A DNA stretch of 64,000 bases, taken from NCBI GenBank assembly GCA_948474755.1, contig CAOLHI010004220.1, positions 1 through 64,000 on the forward strand, written 5' to 3'. The notes under the pieces were generated by a model. That model was not told the DNA's origin. It made no database searches and was given only the letters and a program-made list of their open reading frames with translations. Position 1 is the first letter of the stretch; each line of letters begins with the position of its first letter. Below are positions 1 to 11,711 of this stretch, in pieces. The position numbers were made by a program, and so were the translations under genes. Source of the DNA: Ctenosaura bakeri (taxonomy: Eukaryota > Chordata > Lepidosauria > Squamata > Iguanidae).

Positions 1-2704
1 GCATTTCTATATACTACTACAAGTGATTACATCCCATTAAACTCATCAGAGCTTACTTGTGTGTAGATGTGCACAGGATTGCACAGCTAGTCATTCTAGA
101 TCAAAGAAGGAACAACAATGATGCCTAGAGGGGAAAACCAGATGCTTGACATGACTATTTGCTAACTTGCTTAAAAATAGGTACTATTTTATTTCATATT
201 GGTTTTTGTCGAGAGTGATGCTCAACTATTATCATAGTGTACCACCTGAGCAGTTTTCTAGGGTAGCTTTTCTAGAGTTCCTTGACCTTTGAGGACTCAC
301 CTGAAACCCAGAGATTGAGGAACTTGAGCAAATAACCTTTTAAAAAGTCATCAGCTTTCTCTCCAGATGGTGACAGAGGAAGCTTTCTCCAATTTCCCAC
401 CACCACTACTGTCCCAGTAGCCTTTTTACTCCTGCCACCACTGTGGCCCTAGTGCTTCCTAGGCCAATATAATTATGCTGACCAACAGGTTCTTGCTCTG
501 ATTCTGATTTTTAATAATTTTTAATGTTAATAAATTGAAAGTCTATGAAAGCCATGCAAATGTTTTAAGGTCAGTTCTGGGGCATATATGTTAGGAGGCT
601 GCAGTATCTGTTGCTGTAGTTCTTACTCAGTCTGTTTTTCTTAAATATCCAGAGGACATTTATGTTACCCTGGACTCTTTTCTGGCAATTCCCAGAACCA
701 GCTACAGCATTTATTCCCTTTCTTAACTGGATGTCTTTTTAATTCTGAGAACAAGAAATTACTTTTCCTCTTTCTTCTTCTCTTTCTAATTTTTTTAAAA
801 GAGTTACATTCCAATCAATGAAATGACTCTTTTACACTACAACAATGTAACTTTTGGGGGGGAATTAAGAAGAAATTCAGGGCAGAAAAAATTTGTCCTT
901 CAAACCATGAGATCACCTCAGAAAATCTTGGCCCAGTTTGGAAGAGCCTAGTGCAGGTGGAAAAAAAATCCTATAAACCACCCCAACTGGAAAACCTGAC
1001 AAAATCCACAGAGATATATTGCAGGAATTCATGCTTCTTTAGACCAACGCAGAATCCAAAAATAGGGTTTCTAAATTGCCCTGCCATATGCCTCCTTCTC
1101 TAAAATCTATAAATTTGCACACAGGCAGGAAGAATACATAAGCAAAATGGTGCAATTCTTTTCATATTTACTGTTCTGTAAAGAATTACTCATATTCAAT
1201 AAGCAGTTAGGTTCAATAACATTCACTCTGGAACAACTGTGCCTAAGGTTTCTTTGGGCAAGGGGAGGCTCCCATAAGCATATTCCCTGTTCGCTTAAGT
1301 TACCTTCCAGTGTCGCCTCCACATCTTTTCCAACATTCACAAAGAGCCATAGGAAAAGGCTGAAGGACAATATTTTCTCACACAGTTGAGATTTTGCTAT
1401 GAAGCTATATATGTGACTCTTTTCTCCTTCTCCACCTTACTAAAGCAAAATGCCTGCAGTCTTCTACTGGCATCTCAAGTGAACTGGGCAATTGGACATA
1501 TGCAGGAAGAAAAATGGTATAAGGATAGCTTCCAGCCAATGAATTAGATTACTGCTGGTTAGTGAGCCCCAGCTGGGAGGGGGACATGTGGAAGCTCTGT
1601 GCTGGCTCTGTTGTACAGAGAGACGAGTCTGTCTACAATGCTGCAGTGTTAAGGGTAAAACATACTAGGTAGTGGTTAAAAAAAAGGGGGGAAGGATTCC
1701 TATACAAGATTTAGGTCCCCTAAAGACATGTTGATTCTGGGACATCCTTAAAGCCACAGTTGTGGTATGTTTCCTTGTAAGAGGGAGCTGCTTGGTTCAG
1801 TGAAATTAGTAGGGCTATCTGTGTTTCCTCATTTTATTCTCAGAAACAAGAAACAAAATTCTAGAACTTTTCTCCCTGATGGATGAGATCATGAGTTTTT
1901 GTACATCATTTTCAATGATCTCCTTCATTCAGGCATTTTCATAAAAAAAATCATGTTTTTGTGCAAACACTTTCAATGTTTTTGTAAAAAAACACACACA
2001 CTTTTTTTTTTTTTTTTTTGCTATTGCTGGTAGGGTTTGTTTCCCCCCAATCCCTGGTAGGGTAAAAAGAGAAAAAGAAAAAGTGGTTAACTCCCCTTCT
2101 TCCAGTGGAATGTCTTGACATGTCAAGTCTTCCTTAAATGAGGATGAGAAAAAAATTGCTCATATTCCTTACATCCCTAGTTTCTGGCTGTTAAGCATAG
2201 TTTTAAGCATATTTGAACATATTTAACCATGGCTGAATGGTGCTGTATCTATGATTTCTCAGCATTTGTTTGCCATCTTTTACCAATAAAGTACAGGATT
2301 CCATTACATTTCATATGGGGATTATGCATGCAGGTTACATTGGCTTGCCTAGGATCTCATTATCTGTCTTTCCTTTTGAATGAAAATAAAATATTTTTTT
2401 TCCCCTTCAGAATCTGCCATTTTCAGGCCGCATTGAAAAGCAAATAATAGCCAGAAGAAGATAAGGTTCAGTTGTCAAGCAAATGTGAAGGACATAACTA
2501 CAGACTTAAAACTTAGTAAGCTGGAAGAAACAACAGGAATTGAAGACCTTTCATTAGGAAAGCTAGTAAATGATAGATAGAAAAATACAGCTACTGTTTG
2601 TGGCATTTATAAAGTATAATAGGATAGAAGCCTTTCAAAAATAATCCACAATATTCACCAGGAAATTCACTCTGTGTTAAAACCCTTTTAAGAGGAAGAT
2701 TGAT
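1..2704. other. No gene or clear repeat recognised
   Basis: AT-rich sequence with only short chance frames. A (CA)n/T-run is at about 1990-2020. An acceptor-like site at 2396-2416 is followed by a short open frame with an early stop; not called. Confidence 0.5.
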
Positions 2705-3090
2705 TTGTTGTTGCTGTATGCCTTCAAGTCATTTCCAACTTATGGTGATCCTAAGATGAAGCTATCACAGGTTTTCTGGGGCTGACATGCCCAAGGTCAG
2801 TCAATGAGTTTTAATGACTGAGTTGGGAATCAAACTCTGACCATTTCTGCACTACAGTGTTAAAGTGCTGCTATTCCACTATCAACCTCCTATGGAATTC
2901 TGGGGTTTGTAGTTTAGGGAAGGGCACTTTGAATTCTCAGTCAAAGAGCTCTTTGGTCTCAGTAAACTACAAACCCCAGAATTTCACAGGGTGTTGAAAG
3001 TGGAATAGCAGCAGTTTAACACTGTAGTGCGGAAATGGCCTCTGTTTTCCAGTATTGTAATCCAGTGCTCAGACCACCACACCACACTGA
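2705..3090 (-). mobile_element. tRNA-derived SINE with RTE/BovB-like tail, split by a MITE
   Basis: The left end has the BovB-like tail in antisense (ttgttgttgctgtatgcc, then ttcaagtcatttccaactta). The right end has the tRNA-like head in antisense (accaccacaccacactga). A palindromic MITE at 2839-3040 separates the two halves. The head shows box A/B-like sequence when read on the minus strand. The same family recurs at 38.6, 45.1 and 59.7 kb. Confidence 0.7.
2839..3040. mobile_element. Palindromic MITE, family A copy 1 (TCT duplication)
   Basis: The two halves are inverted copies of each other: GACCATTTCTGCACTACAG at the left and the reverse complement of GGCCATTTCCGCACTACAG at the right, with the inner arm tggggtttgtagtttaggg. 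TCT flanks both ends (2836-2838 and 3041-3043). It is inserted in a SINE. No coding capacity; presumably mobilised by a transposase elsewhere. Confidence 0.8.
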
Positions 3091-4960
3091 CTCACAGATA
3101 GCTACATATTATTTTTGTAAAGATTGTATAAAATAATAATTCTCATCCCATATGCTTAAGCTTCTGCCATTTTTTTCATCTAATTTTACTGACTTTTTCT
3201 ATAGCAACAAGACTTGATCAAAATCCATTGAGACCTAATATTTTTTCAAAATTCTTTTGAAGGGCCAATACATGACAAACTGATATTAATGACAGACAGA
3301 TATTTGACAGGTTTGGCTTTTGTTAGCCTAGAAACATGAAGGTAGATCTGTTTTATTCTCACACAGATGGGACCAATATGGTTTAGCAGTACAAAAATAC
3401 AATAAAATTCAGTCAAACCATTTTAAAACAATGTGCTTAAGGCTAATTTGGGTGGTAGAAGCATTAGGTTTAATTAATACGTCTGCTAATTTCTAATTTC
3501 TGCTAATTTCTAATTTCTCAGAGTATGCTTCAGGATGCCTTTCTTTCCCTTCTGTCTCTTTTAGTAGAGGCCACAGGTCCTGTTAAAACACTTAGCAGTG
3601 TGACCTGCATTTTCAAAGTCACACCTGTTTACTGAGATTGGAAGCAAAGGCCCATTGAGCTTCATAATAGTTTTGCAATAAAGAGAAACTGTTTTGTGAA
3701 GATAACTGACAGAGGAGAATGGTTGCTGTTGTTTCCACTAAATGCTTTGTGTGTATTCAGCACTTAATGACTCAGGAATGTATGGCCTTACCTAAGAAGA
3801 GCTTTCTTATCTTTCATAGCCTTTCTTGGCAAGGCAGATTTGTTTTGCATTGCACCTCTGGAAAGCTTCTGTGCCTAGCAACTCTCATTTTCATTAACAC
3901 AATAGTCTGTGCTGAATAGCCTAAATCTAGTAGGTATCACTCTTTTATTGGTGTACCAAGGGATCAGGATCTCAGATACTGGAAAGCCAGGCAGGGAGCA
4001 CTGGCTGAGAATCACTGACAACAGCACTTCCTCCCCCAATTAATTTCAGACAATATTTCTAGTATAACTATAAGTGTAAAAGAGCAGTGGACCAGACAAC
4101 ATTTAAGATACATCACCTGTACCTCTGCTTACAACAGTTACTGAAATGAAGGCCAACATCTGAAACAGTCATAGTACCAACTAGGTAGAAAATTATTGTC
4201 CTTGGTCTGGTGTTACTATATGGCACCTTTGGGCATCTGCTAAGGTCGCAGTGCCCTAGTAGTTGTGGAGGGAAGGTGGATGATGGGACTTAGGCACACC
4301 GCACTAAATCCTCCCTCATGCCGCTGCTCTCTGACCAAATGTGGCTCAGAGGCAAGCAAAACAAAACATCCAGCAGAGTTGAAAACACAGCAACAAGAAG
4401 CATGTGCAGCAGAGTATATCATGCAGCACTGCTCTGACCCCAAAAGCTGCCCACTAAGAACACTAGCATACAGTGCTGTCATCCAAAAATATACCTGTAG
4501 GTTTTTTATTCTTCAGTTCCAATATATACATCTGTACAGGTTTGCAAATCCTTCAACACAGGTTCAGCATTCCATCACCATATCAGGTGTAGATATGCTC
4601 CAGCAAAGCCTCCGGCCAGAATCAAGGAAGACCGAGGGAAAGGCTTAGCCAGCCCTACCTGTTATATACACAGAGACTAGCTGATGTAACCCCAGCCTGG
4701 ATTACATGTCCAGGTTTCATATCACTGTGACTCAACCTAATTGTCACATGGGGATTACCTCATATTTGCACAGTCATCCCCAGGTGCTTTCCTACATGCA
4801 CATCATAGTATTTTAATTGGAACAAGGGTCACTGCAATCTTTTTCCAACAGTAGTGTCAACTGAAGATGTATGTCCTGGAACCCCATTACATACTTCCAC
4901 CATTTCACAGATGCATAGCAGGACACATGTGGTCAAGCGACATGTAGAATGTTGGTCAAT
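3091..4960. other. No gene or clear repeat recognised
   Basis: The 127-codon frame at 4265-4648 has no recognisable motif and overlaps an antisense frame. Treated as chance. Confidence 0.5.
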
Positions 4961-5024
4961 ATCATAGAATCATAGAGTTGGAAGGTGCCTCATGGGCGGT
5001 CACGTCCAATCACCTGCTCAGTGC

Positions 5025-5485
5025 AAGATCAAGCATAGTACAGCACAGCCAGTGCAATATGAACTCCTAGTAGAAACAAGCGAAAATATTCTGGATGCTC
5101 TTGTAAGACTAAAAAAGAAAGAAAGAGACAAAGGAAGGAAGGAAGCTAGCTTACGTTTATTGGCTCACAAAATCCATCTTCCTATAGGAAAGGGGATAGG
5201 CAAAAAAGGTTACCTATGCTTCAATACAAGAACCCCTAAAAGCTGGCTTTCAGGCATAGATATAAGCCATTATGAGGCCAGAAACTCCCTTCCCAGACAA
5301 AGGGAGAAAAAAGGACAAACTAACTTTTTAGGAGAAGAGAAAAGTGACCGCTGCAGGCAGGAAAGAAACAAAAATGCTTGGGTACATAGATCAAAGAAAG
5401 AAACAAATGAAACAAAAGGACAGACATTCTTTCTAGAGACACATCTCACTAATCACTTCACAAGTATAGATGCTTTTTTGCTTCC
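5025..5485. other. Unclassified purine-rich insertion within the CR1 3' region
   Basis: CR1 3' UTR similarity stops after 'cagtgcaagatc' and resumes at 'cagcaggatctccagc'. The ~460 bp between are A/G-rich (aaagaaagaaagagacaaag) and do not fit CR1. The near-repeated GCARGATC at both junctions could be a target duplication or the same CR1 bases misaligned. Origin not recognised. Confidence 0.45.
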
Positions 5486-6108
5486 AGCAGGATCTCCAGC
5501 TAAAGCATTCCTAGCAGGTAACTGTCCAGTCTTGTTTTGAGGATGTCCAGCGAAGGAAACCCCACCACCTCCTTAGGCAATTGGTTCCATTGCCAGGCTG
5601 CTCTTAATATTAAGAGGTTCCTTCTAATGTTCAATTGAAATCTACTCAACTGTAGTTTAAAATCATTAGACTTGGTTCTACCTTCTGGGGCAGCAGAGAA
5701 CAAACTTGCTCGCCCTCTTTGTGATCGGCCTTGAGGTATTTGAAAAATGCAATCATGTCACCCCTCTGTCTTTTCTTTACCAAGCTGAACGTGCCTAGCT
5801 CCTTCCCTCAAATTTTTGCTCTCCCTACCTCTTGTTATGCTTGTTGCCCGGCTCTGAATCCTCTCCAACTTGTCTTTATCCTTCCTAAAATGAGGCATCT
5901 TGAACTGAACATAGTACTTCAAGTGAGACCAGAGCAGTGCAGAATATAATGGGACTACTAGTTTCCTCAACTTTGAAAGCTAAAATAGCATCCACTTTCT
6001 TCATTGTAGCATCACACTGATGGTTCCTGTTCAATTTATAATCAATAATAATGCCAAGGTCCTTTTTACATGTAGTACCACTGATCCAAGTATCCTCCAT
6101 ATTATATT

Positions 6109-6214
6109 TTCTCAGTCAGAGAGCCCTTTGGCCTCAGTAAACTACAAACCCCAGAATTCCACAGGATGTTGAAAATGGACTATAGCACTATAACAGTGTA
6201 GTACAGAAAGGCCC
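6109..6214. mobile_element. MITE family A, one half only (copy 2)
   Basis: Contains the right arm of family A (ttctcagtcagagagccc, then gtaaactacaaaccccagaa, then gcactataacagtgtagta) and terminus CAGAAAGGCC. The left arm is missing. It interrupts the antisense CR1. Confidence 0.65.
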
Positions 6215-6514
6215 TGAATATACAATTTTGCATTTGTCTCTACTGAATTTCATTTTATTAATTCCTGGCCATTTTTCTAGTTTATCTGCATCCTTTGGAA
6301 TTCTGTTCCTATCTTTCAATGAGTTAGTCACACCTACCAGTTTTGTATTATCTGCAAAGTCACTGATAAAAATGTTGATAAAAATACTGAATATCACAAA
6401 AGACATTAATAAGGCACATCATAGAAGCTAGGAGAGACACTTTTTTTGCCTGAGCCTACTGGGAAGGACAAGAGTTTACCTCTCCTCTCCTCTCCTGCCT
6501 CCTAAGTTAATTGA

Positions 6515-6716
6515 TGGCTTTTCTGCACTACACTGCTATAGTGCTATTATTCTAGTTTCCACATCCTGTGGAGTTTTGGGGTTTGTAGCTTACTGGGGCC
6601 AAAGAATTCTCTAGCTGAGAATTCGAAATGTCCCTCCCTAAACTGCAGACCCCAAGATTTGATAGGAGATTGAAAGTGAAATAATAGCACTATAACAGTG
6701 TGGTGCAGAAATGACC
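6515..6716. mobile_element. Palindromic MITE, family A copy 3 (TGA duplication)
   Basis: Termini TGGCTTTTCTGCACTACACT and the reverse complement of GGTCATTTCTGCACCACACT, flanked by TGA at 6512-6514 and 6717-6719. Inner arms carry 'tttggggtttgtagctt' and 'aactgcagaccccaagattt'. Confidence 0.75.
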
Positions 6717-6971
6717 TGAGTGCAAAGTACTTTTGCATTTTGAATTCATTTTGCAACAATTGAAATAAACTGAGGACAAACAGGAGAAGTGGGAGTAGGA
6801 GAGAGAAGCTGGGAGATTATAAAAGCAGCTAGAAAAAAAAAAGGAATGGCAGAGGCAATGGCAATGGGAGCTTGGGAAACAGTCGTTGAAATTTTGAAAG
6901 AATGACAATGTATCAGGACACCATGGAAAACTGAAATGGCCATCAATGCTATCAATGCTATCTACTACCAG

Positions 6972-7188
6972 GAACCCTTTTGTACTACACAATTATAGCA
7001 TTAAAATTGCAGTTGAACTGCCATAGCTACATTCTGTGAAACCCTAGGGCTTGTACTTTGGTGAGGTACTAGACCTCTCTGCCTGAGAATTCAAAATATC
7101 CTTCCCTAAACTGCGAATACTAGGATTCCATAGGATGTAACCATGGCAGTTAAAAATGCAGTCATTCTACTATCATTGTGAAAGGGCT
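6972..7188. mobile_element. Diverged relative of MITE family A (copy 4)
   Basis: Shows the same layout as family A: a left end with ccttttgtactacacaatta, an inner arm with gagaattcaaaatatccttcc, and a right end with actatcattgtgaaaggg. The arms are strongly diverged and the duplication is not clear. Confidence 0.55.
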
Positions 7189-8315
7189 ATACTTAATCTC
7201 AGGAGGACTCAGTGATGTGGTAGATCAATTAAAAACCACTTTGAACTTTAAACAGAGACCTAGGCCTAATCAACTAAATAAGCAATTATCTACATACATG
7301 TGGGGACACATTAGTGAGTGGATATATCATATACAGAACTGCTTCATGTAGCAAAATTTCAGAGAAAAATGTTTACCCCATGAAAATGAAAGGTAAAATT
7401 GATACTATGGTGATTTTACTATGTACAAAATTGACAAGAGAATGGGGTCAGAGTTGTATTTTTAGCATGAGAGAAAACACATAGAACTGCTGTAAAAGGT
7501 CTTTGTCCATAAAATAAATAGATGTCAAATCAGTATTCATATATTTAATGTAAGAGGGGCAAAACCTGAGCCAATTTCTTAATTAAAGACTGATGTTCTT
7601 TTGTGGCAAATGTTATCAATTATTTTATATACAGTGAGAACATCACTATCTAGAACACAGTGAACTTAATTCAAGCGTTTGTGAAAGTCATCACATAAGG
7701 GCATGGTAGAAGTTAAAGATGGATGTATGATAGATGAGCTCATGGTAATGTATTTAATTGCCTGTCAAGTAGGTCAAAAAAGTTCTTAAAATGTCTTCAG
7801 TTCCCATTCCCACTCATATTTAAACTTGGATTTTGAAAAGTTTTAACTCTCTTTGAAATACATGGCTTCTTCCTTAACCTCTTGTTCTTGCTACTATTCT
7901 GTTCGCTCTATGGATCTAAATTTTTGATTCACTTTTGCTCATGAAGACAAATATTTTCTTTTTCTAAAATAAACTTTGACATCTACAGGCTGGTTACATA
8001 AGTTACCTGTAGGAACTTGAAAGTGCAACAGTATTGCTGTTCATGACCCATTCCTGGCAGTATTTGAAGCAAATCAACCATGTGTGTAGGAGTAGCTATG
8101 CAATTACTCCTTATATTTGTGTTCCTCTACATTAAGGACTGCTATTAGGCATAAACGCACTCCATGGAAAATAACTGCACAAGAGATGGGCCATATAGTT
8201 CACTGACAGAACATGTGGTTAGCATAGGCAATGCATGCAGTTCTTAGAATTTCCACCCAAAGCTTCTCAAGGACTAGAAAAGACCTCTTCCTGAGACCAT
8301 GGAGACTAACAGTTG
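7189..8315. other. No gene or clear repeat recognised
   Basis: AT-rich, no long frame, no inverted termini seen. Confidence 0.5.
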
Positions 8316-8323
8316 GCCTAGAC

Positions 8324-8456
8324 TAGTCTTCACAAACCCAGTACTTTTCAGATATATTGGAATACTACTCCCACTATCCCCAGCCAGGATGGCTGACTGG
8401 GAATAGTAGGAGTTAACATCCAATAAACCTAGAGGGCACTGGGCTGAAGAAGGCTG
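8324..8456. mobile_element. Short palindromic hAT-like MITE
   Basis: Terminal arms tagtcttcacaaacccagta and the reverse complement of actgggctgaagaaggctg enclose inner arms tactcccactatcc / gactgggaatagtaggagt. Imperfect 8-bp flanks GCCTAGAC (8316-8323) and GGCTAGAG (8457-8464) fit hAT-type duplications that have diverged at two positions. Confidence 0.6.
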
Positions 8457-8509
8457 GGCTAGAGTTTATTTCTATAATTGGACTTAAGTTCATGTTCCTA
8501 ATGTACACA

Positions 8510-9002
8510 TTACCAGTCGTGTACATGAGAGCATCAGCAATTCTGGACTTGATCCTAACCAATAGGTAAGAGTTGGTCACTGGAATCAGAGTACTTAGTA
8601 CTTTGGGGAAAGTGATGATGTAATGCTAAAATTGTCAACTGTGGAATAGGGTGAAGAAGAATATAAACAAACATGGATCTTGGATTTCAGGAAAGCTGAT
8701 TTTAACAAGGTCATGGAATTGAATAAGTGGAAGGAATTCCATAGGTAGATACCCAGCAGGAGTGGGAGTTTTTTTTTTCATAGGATGTTGAAAGTGCAAT
8801 AATAGCACTATAACAGTCTAGTGCAGAAATGGCCACTGTGTGCGTATGTTGGAATATGGAGCAGGACACGTTTTTTAAACTAATGGTTTTAAGTTCAAGA
8901 GGGTACATTTCAACTGAACATTAGAAGGAAACTCTTGACAGTAAGAGTAGTTTGGGAATGGAAGCAATTGTCTAGAGAATTCTAGACTCTATGATTCCAT
9001 GT
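8510..9002 (+). mobile_element. CR1-type LINE fragments with an embedded MITE piece
   Basis: 8510-8760 resembles CR1 internal coding sequence (ttctggacttgatcctaac, then aaagctgattttaacaag). 8895-9002 is CR1 3' UTR ending in the tail motif ctctatgattcc. A family A MITE end interrupts it at 8779-8834. Both parts are degraded. Confidence 0.55.
8779..8834. mobile_element. MITE family A, terminal fragment (copy 5)
   Basis: Only the right terminus is present: aggatgttgaaagtgcaata, then agcactataacagtctagtg and GCAGAAATGGCC. A T-run precedes it. Confidence 0.65.
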
Positions 9003-9124
9003 CTTTAGCTATGATTAGCATTGCCACAGTGTATTTGTTCTTGTGGTGCTTCTGCATATACAATATATACAGCTACAAGTCACAGTACCCTTCTCCTCAT
9101 GCAGAATGTTTTTTGGATGAAAAT

Positions 9125-9520
9125 TGTTGTTGTTGTTGTCCCACCCTTTTTTTCTCATTGAGTACTCAAAGTGGCTTACAAGAATATTTTTTTTTAAAAA
9201 AAACACATAATTAAGACATCACAAAATACAAAAGTTAAAGAGATTAGATGATCAAAGAAGAAAAAATACACTATTAAACACACACACATACAGCATAATA
9301 ATTAGCAAGACCCAGCACATTGTTTAGGAGAGATGGGTCTTAACACAATCAATCATCAATCATCAAATGCCTATTTAAACAGAAAAGCCTTTATTTGACT
9401 GTGAGAAAAACAGTGGGAGGATGCCAGTCTTAGCTCCTTTGGTAATGAGTTCCAGAGCCTGGAGGCAGCCACAGAGAAAGTCTTTCCCACTTCCCACCAG
9501 ATGTGCCTGTGATAAGAGTG
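9125..9520 (-). mobile_element. L2-like LINE 3' fragment
   Basis: In antisense it resembles the reptile LINE/SINE 3' end (cattgagtactcaaagtggc), followed by text such as gttccagagcctggaggcag and cagagaaagtctttccca, typical of the upstream part of the same repeat. It is degraded, and the classification rests on remembered repeat patterns. A piece of CR1 3' UTR (ctctggatatcttcaaaaag) follows at 9530-9605. Confidence 0.5.
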
Positions 9521-9751
9521 TGTTGTCTAGATAGGTGGTCTTCTTCTCTGGATATCTTCAAAAAGAGACTGGACAGCTGCTTGTTAGGGATACTTCAGCT
9601 GGAATTCCAAGGTGTTTTATACATACACAATACCACCATACCTTAGAATTATCCATAACTCAATTGGCATCTTCAAGGACAGTTCATAAAGCAGCAGTTG
9701 GTTCAGTTTCATTTTATTCTGTGGGCCAACTAACATTGCTTCTAATACTTG

Positions 9752-10175
9752 GGCCCTTTTCGCATCTTACCTTTTTCCGCGACGGGGGAGGGCGTCTCGT
9801 GCGAGAAGCCTCCTTCGCGACGCTGCTGCTTCCCCCTCCTTCCTTCCGCAGGGCACTTCCTGATTACGCGACTGTCGCACAAGCACCCCACCCCTTCCTT
9901 CCGCTGGGGGAGCTGTAGCCTGCGCGGGGAAAGGAAGCGCTTCCCGCCCGGCTCGCCGACACACTGCATGAACGTAAGTGCGCGAGGGCAGTGCGAGCGT
10001 TGCGTGAGTGTGGGGCATTTTCGGCTTCAAGCCGAAAATCAAAAAATACGCCCAGGCCCTGTGTCAGCCTCTTGAGCACCGCGTAAGTGGGAGTGCGTCG
10101 TGTGCAGTGGCGCTCCCATTTGCATGGCACTCAAGGGGTGCTCGTGCAAAAAAAAAAAAATGTGCGAAAAGGGCC
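9752..10175. mobile_element. CpG-rich MITE, family B copy 1 (TTG duplication)
   Basis: Termini GGCCCTTTTCGCA and TGCGAAAAGGGCC, flanked by TTG at 9749-9751 and 10176-10178. The interior is GC- and CpG-rich, carries a perfect hairpin ATTTTCGGCTT/AAGCCGAAAAT at about 10018-10040, and has an A-run near the right end. Several short open frames cross it on both strands but none resembles a protein. Confidence 0.8.
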
Positions 10176-10178
10176 TTG

Positions 10179-10794
10179 GATTCAGATCATCATTCCTATT
10201 TCATGCTGAAATATAATGCCCAGCTAAGACCGCTGGGGGAAAACACTAGCTAAACTGAATTTTAATCAAGTTCACCCTTATTCAGGGACAATTATTTGTT
10301 CAGCTGAACATCATAAACATTTTCAGTACTTTTGTGCTTCCTTGAAATCTGTCTGTAGATCTGGGACCACATAACTATGAACAATGAAAACTTCTCTATT
10401 GAATACATAGCATGTATGTATGTGTGGCATGTGTGTACAAGTACAGGTGTCCAGGCTTGCACCATCAAAGTCAAATACCAGCTTTCTGGGTCAGAGAAAA
10501 TATCAATAGGTTTCATCAAGGAGAGTTCATAAAACTACCAAAGCAGTTGAGTTTAGTTTCATGGTGTGGTCCAATAAATAGAACTGTGAAAGCAATCTGG
10601 CCAAATAGTAAATCCCAGACAGCACTGGGCTAATTCAGACCAACTCCAGGCTGAATAAAATTGACCTAATTTTGTTCCTGAGAGGATCAGTGATGGGGTC
10701 CAATTTAGACTGATTGGGATATTCAGATGTCAAAAATAAATGTGGGGGAAGCCAGGACTATATTTTTCTGACATGACCATACAGAGAAAGGAGA
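10179..10794. other. No gene or clear repeat recognised
   Basis: Unassigned sequence between a GC-rich MITE and the LTR. Confidence 0.45.
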
Positions 10795-10798
10795 ACTG

Positions 10799-11707
10799 TG
10801 TTACTGCAGGTTAGGCCTCCTTGGAGATAGCATAAAGATATCATTTTGATATCAGTAATTTGGCTCTCTTCCACCACCCCGCTCCACGTGTTTGTGAGGT
10901 CCCCGGACAAGCACAGAACTAGGCTCGGCCATCAAACGCTGCAATATCCCAAAACAATACAGGCAGGCCAGAAATAGCCAGATCACCGCTTTAGGAGACC
11001 TCTCTGCAAACACCCTTATTAGGTATGCACGCTATTTACAAAGCACTCCCTGCCCCTAGCAGGCAACTTGGCAAACTGAATACTGAACTGCCAAGCACTG
11101 AGTATTTGCATACTGTCTACCTCTTTGTCAATTCGGACCTAACTCAATCATGCTAAATTCTGACCTTTCCAAAGCTTTGTCTTGCACCCGAAACTCATTG
11201 TTTTCCCCAAGTATGGAATAGCCTGCAGTTACATTTCTCTCTATAAAAACCCTTGATTCCGAGACTTCCTTGGATTGCTCCCGAGTTCCAGACCGCCTTG
11301 CTGCCGCTTTGCTTGGCGAGCTTCCCCTCAGTTCCACGTACTGAGCTACCTTGAACCCAGCATCGCTCTCTATTCTTCCAGGCTTCAGGACAGGTTTCGT
11401 ATCACCCTATTCAACAATCCCTCTGAAAAATCCCTCTATACCACTCCAACCTTTATTTTTCTTAGTTACTTGTGTGATTGTGTGTGTTGCATACACTGTG
11501 TGTCTGTAGTTAATAAAATCTCAATTATTTTTATAACTTGGTGTGCTCATTGGCTTGGCCTGACCCCATGGACATTGGGTAAAAGATTCCTCTGCATTGC
11601 CTTACCTCTCGCATTGCTAACTGGTGCTCTAGCTAATTTCCCCAAACTTAGTTAATTGAGAGTGCATATGGGTGTCCCTCCCGGGACCCCCAATAAACAT
11701 GGTAACA
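10799..11707 (+). mobile_element. Solo LTR of an endogenous retrovirus-like element (ACTG duplication)
   Basis: Begins TGTTACTGCAGG and ends GGTAACA, with 4-bp ACTG on both sides (10795-10798 and 11708-11711). It has a TATA box (TATAAAA, 11242-11248) and a poly(A) signal (AATAAA, 11512-11517), in the order expected for U3-R-U5. There is no internal retroviral sequence on either side, so it is a recombined solo LTR. Its first ~80 bp (gatatcagtaatttgg) resemble the LTR at 28565. Confidence 0.75.
11242..11248 (+). promoter_or_regulatory. TATA box of the 10.8 kb LTR
   Basis: TATAAAA in the context ctctctataaaaaccc, about 270 bp before the LTR poly(A) signal. Confidence 0.55.
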
Positions 11708-11711
11708 ACTG

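Larger units (their letters stand above)
4961..6425 (-). mobile_element. CR1-type LINE, 5'-truncated, RT C-terminal part and 3' end
   Basis: Read on the minus strand, it has the RT motif FADNTKL (6188-6406 region), then KKDLGIIIDYKLN, then the segment with LERIQSRAT (5758-5970), then QLNIRRNLLILRAAWQWNQL near 5500-5703, and the CR1 3' terminus with atcatagaatcatagagttg at 4961-4980. Frames are broken by stops and shifts, so it is a fossil. It is interrupted by a MITE half at about 6109-6214 and by a purine-rich insertion at about 5025-5485. Confidence 0.8.

Noticed and set aside
350..420. Acceptor-like site followed by ATG and a short frame
   Set aside because: Good acceptor but only a poor donor, and a stop soon after; no neighbour exon.
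2396..2455. Strong acceptor followed by a 17-codon frame and stop
   Set aside because: Could be a terminal exon, but nothing upstream in the window supports it.
4992..5540. 182-codon plus-strand frame
   Set aside because: It starts in antisense CR1 3' UTR, runs through purine-rich inserted DNA and ends in CR1. The Lys/Glu/Arg bias reflects base composition.
9535..10253. Several overlapping frames of 75-127 codons on both strands
   Set aside because: They lie in or across the GC-rich MITE at 9752-10175. Frames on both strands overlap, as expected for stop-poor GC-rich DNA.
11275..11655. 126-codon frame
   Set aside because: Inside a solo LTR spanning the TATA-to-U5 region; not retroviral coding sequence.
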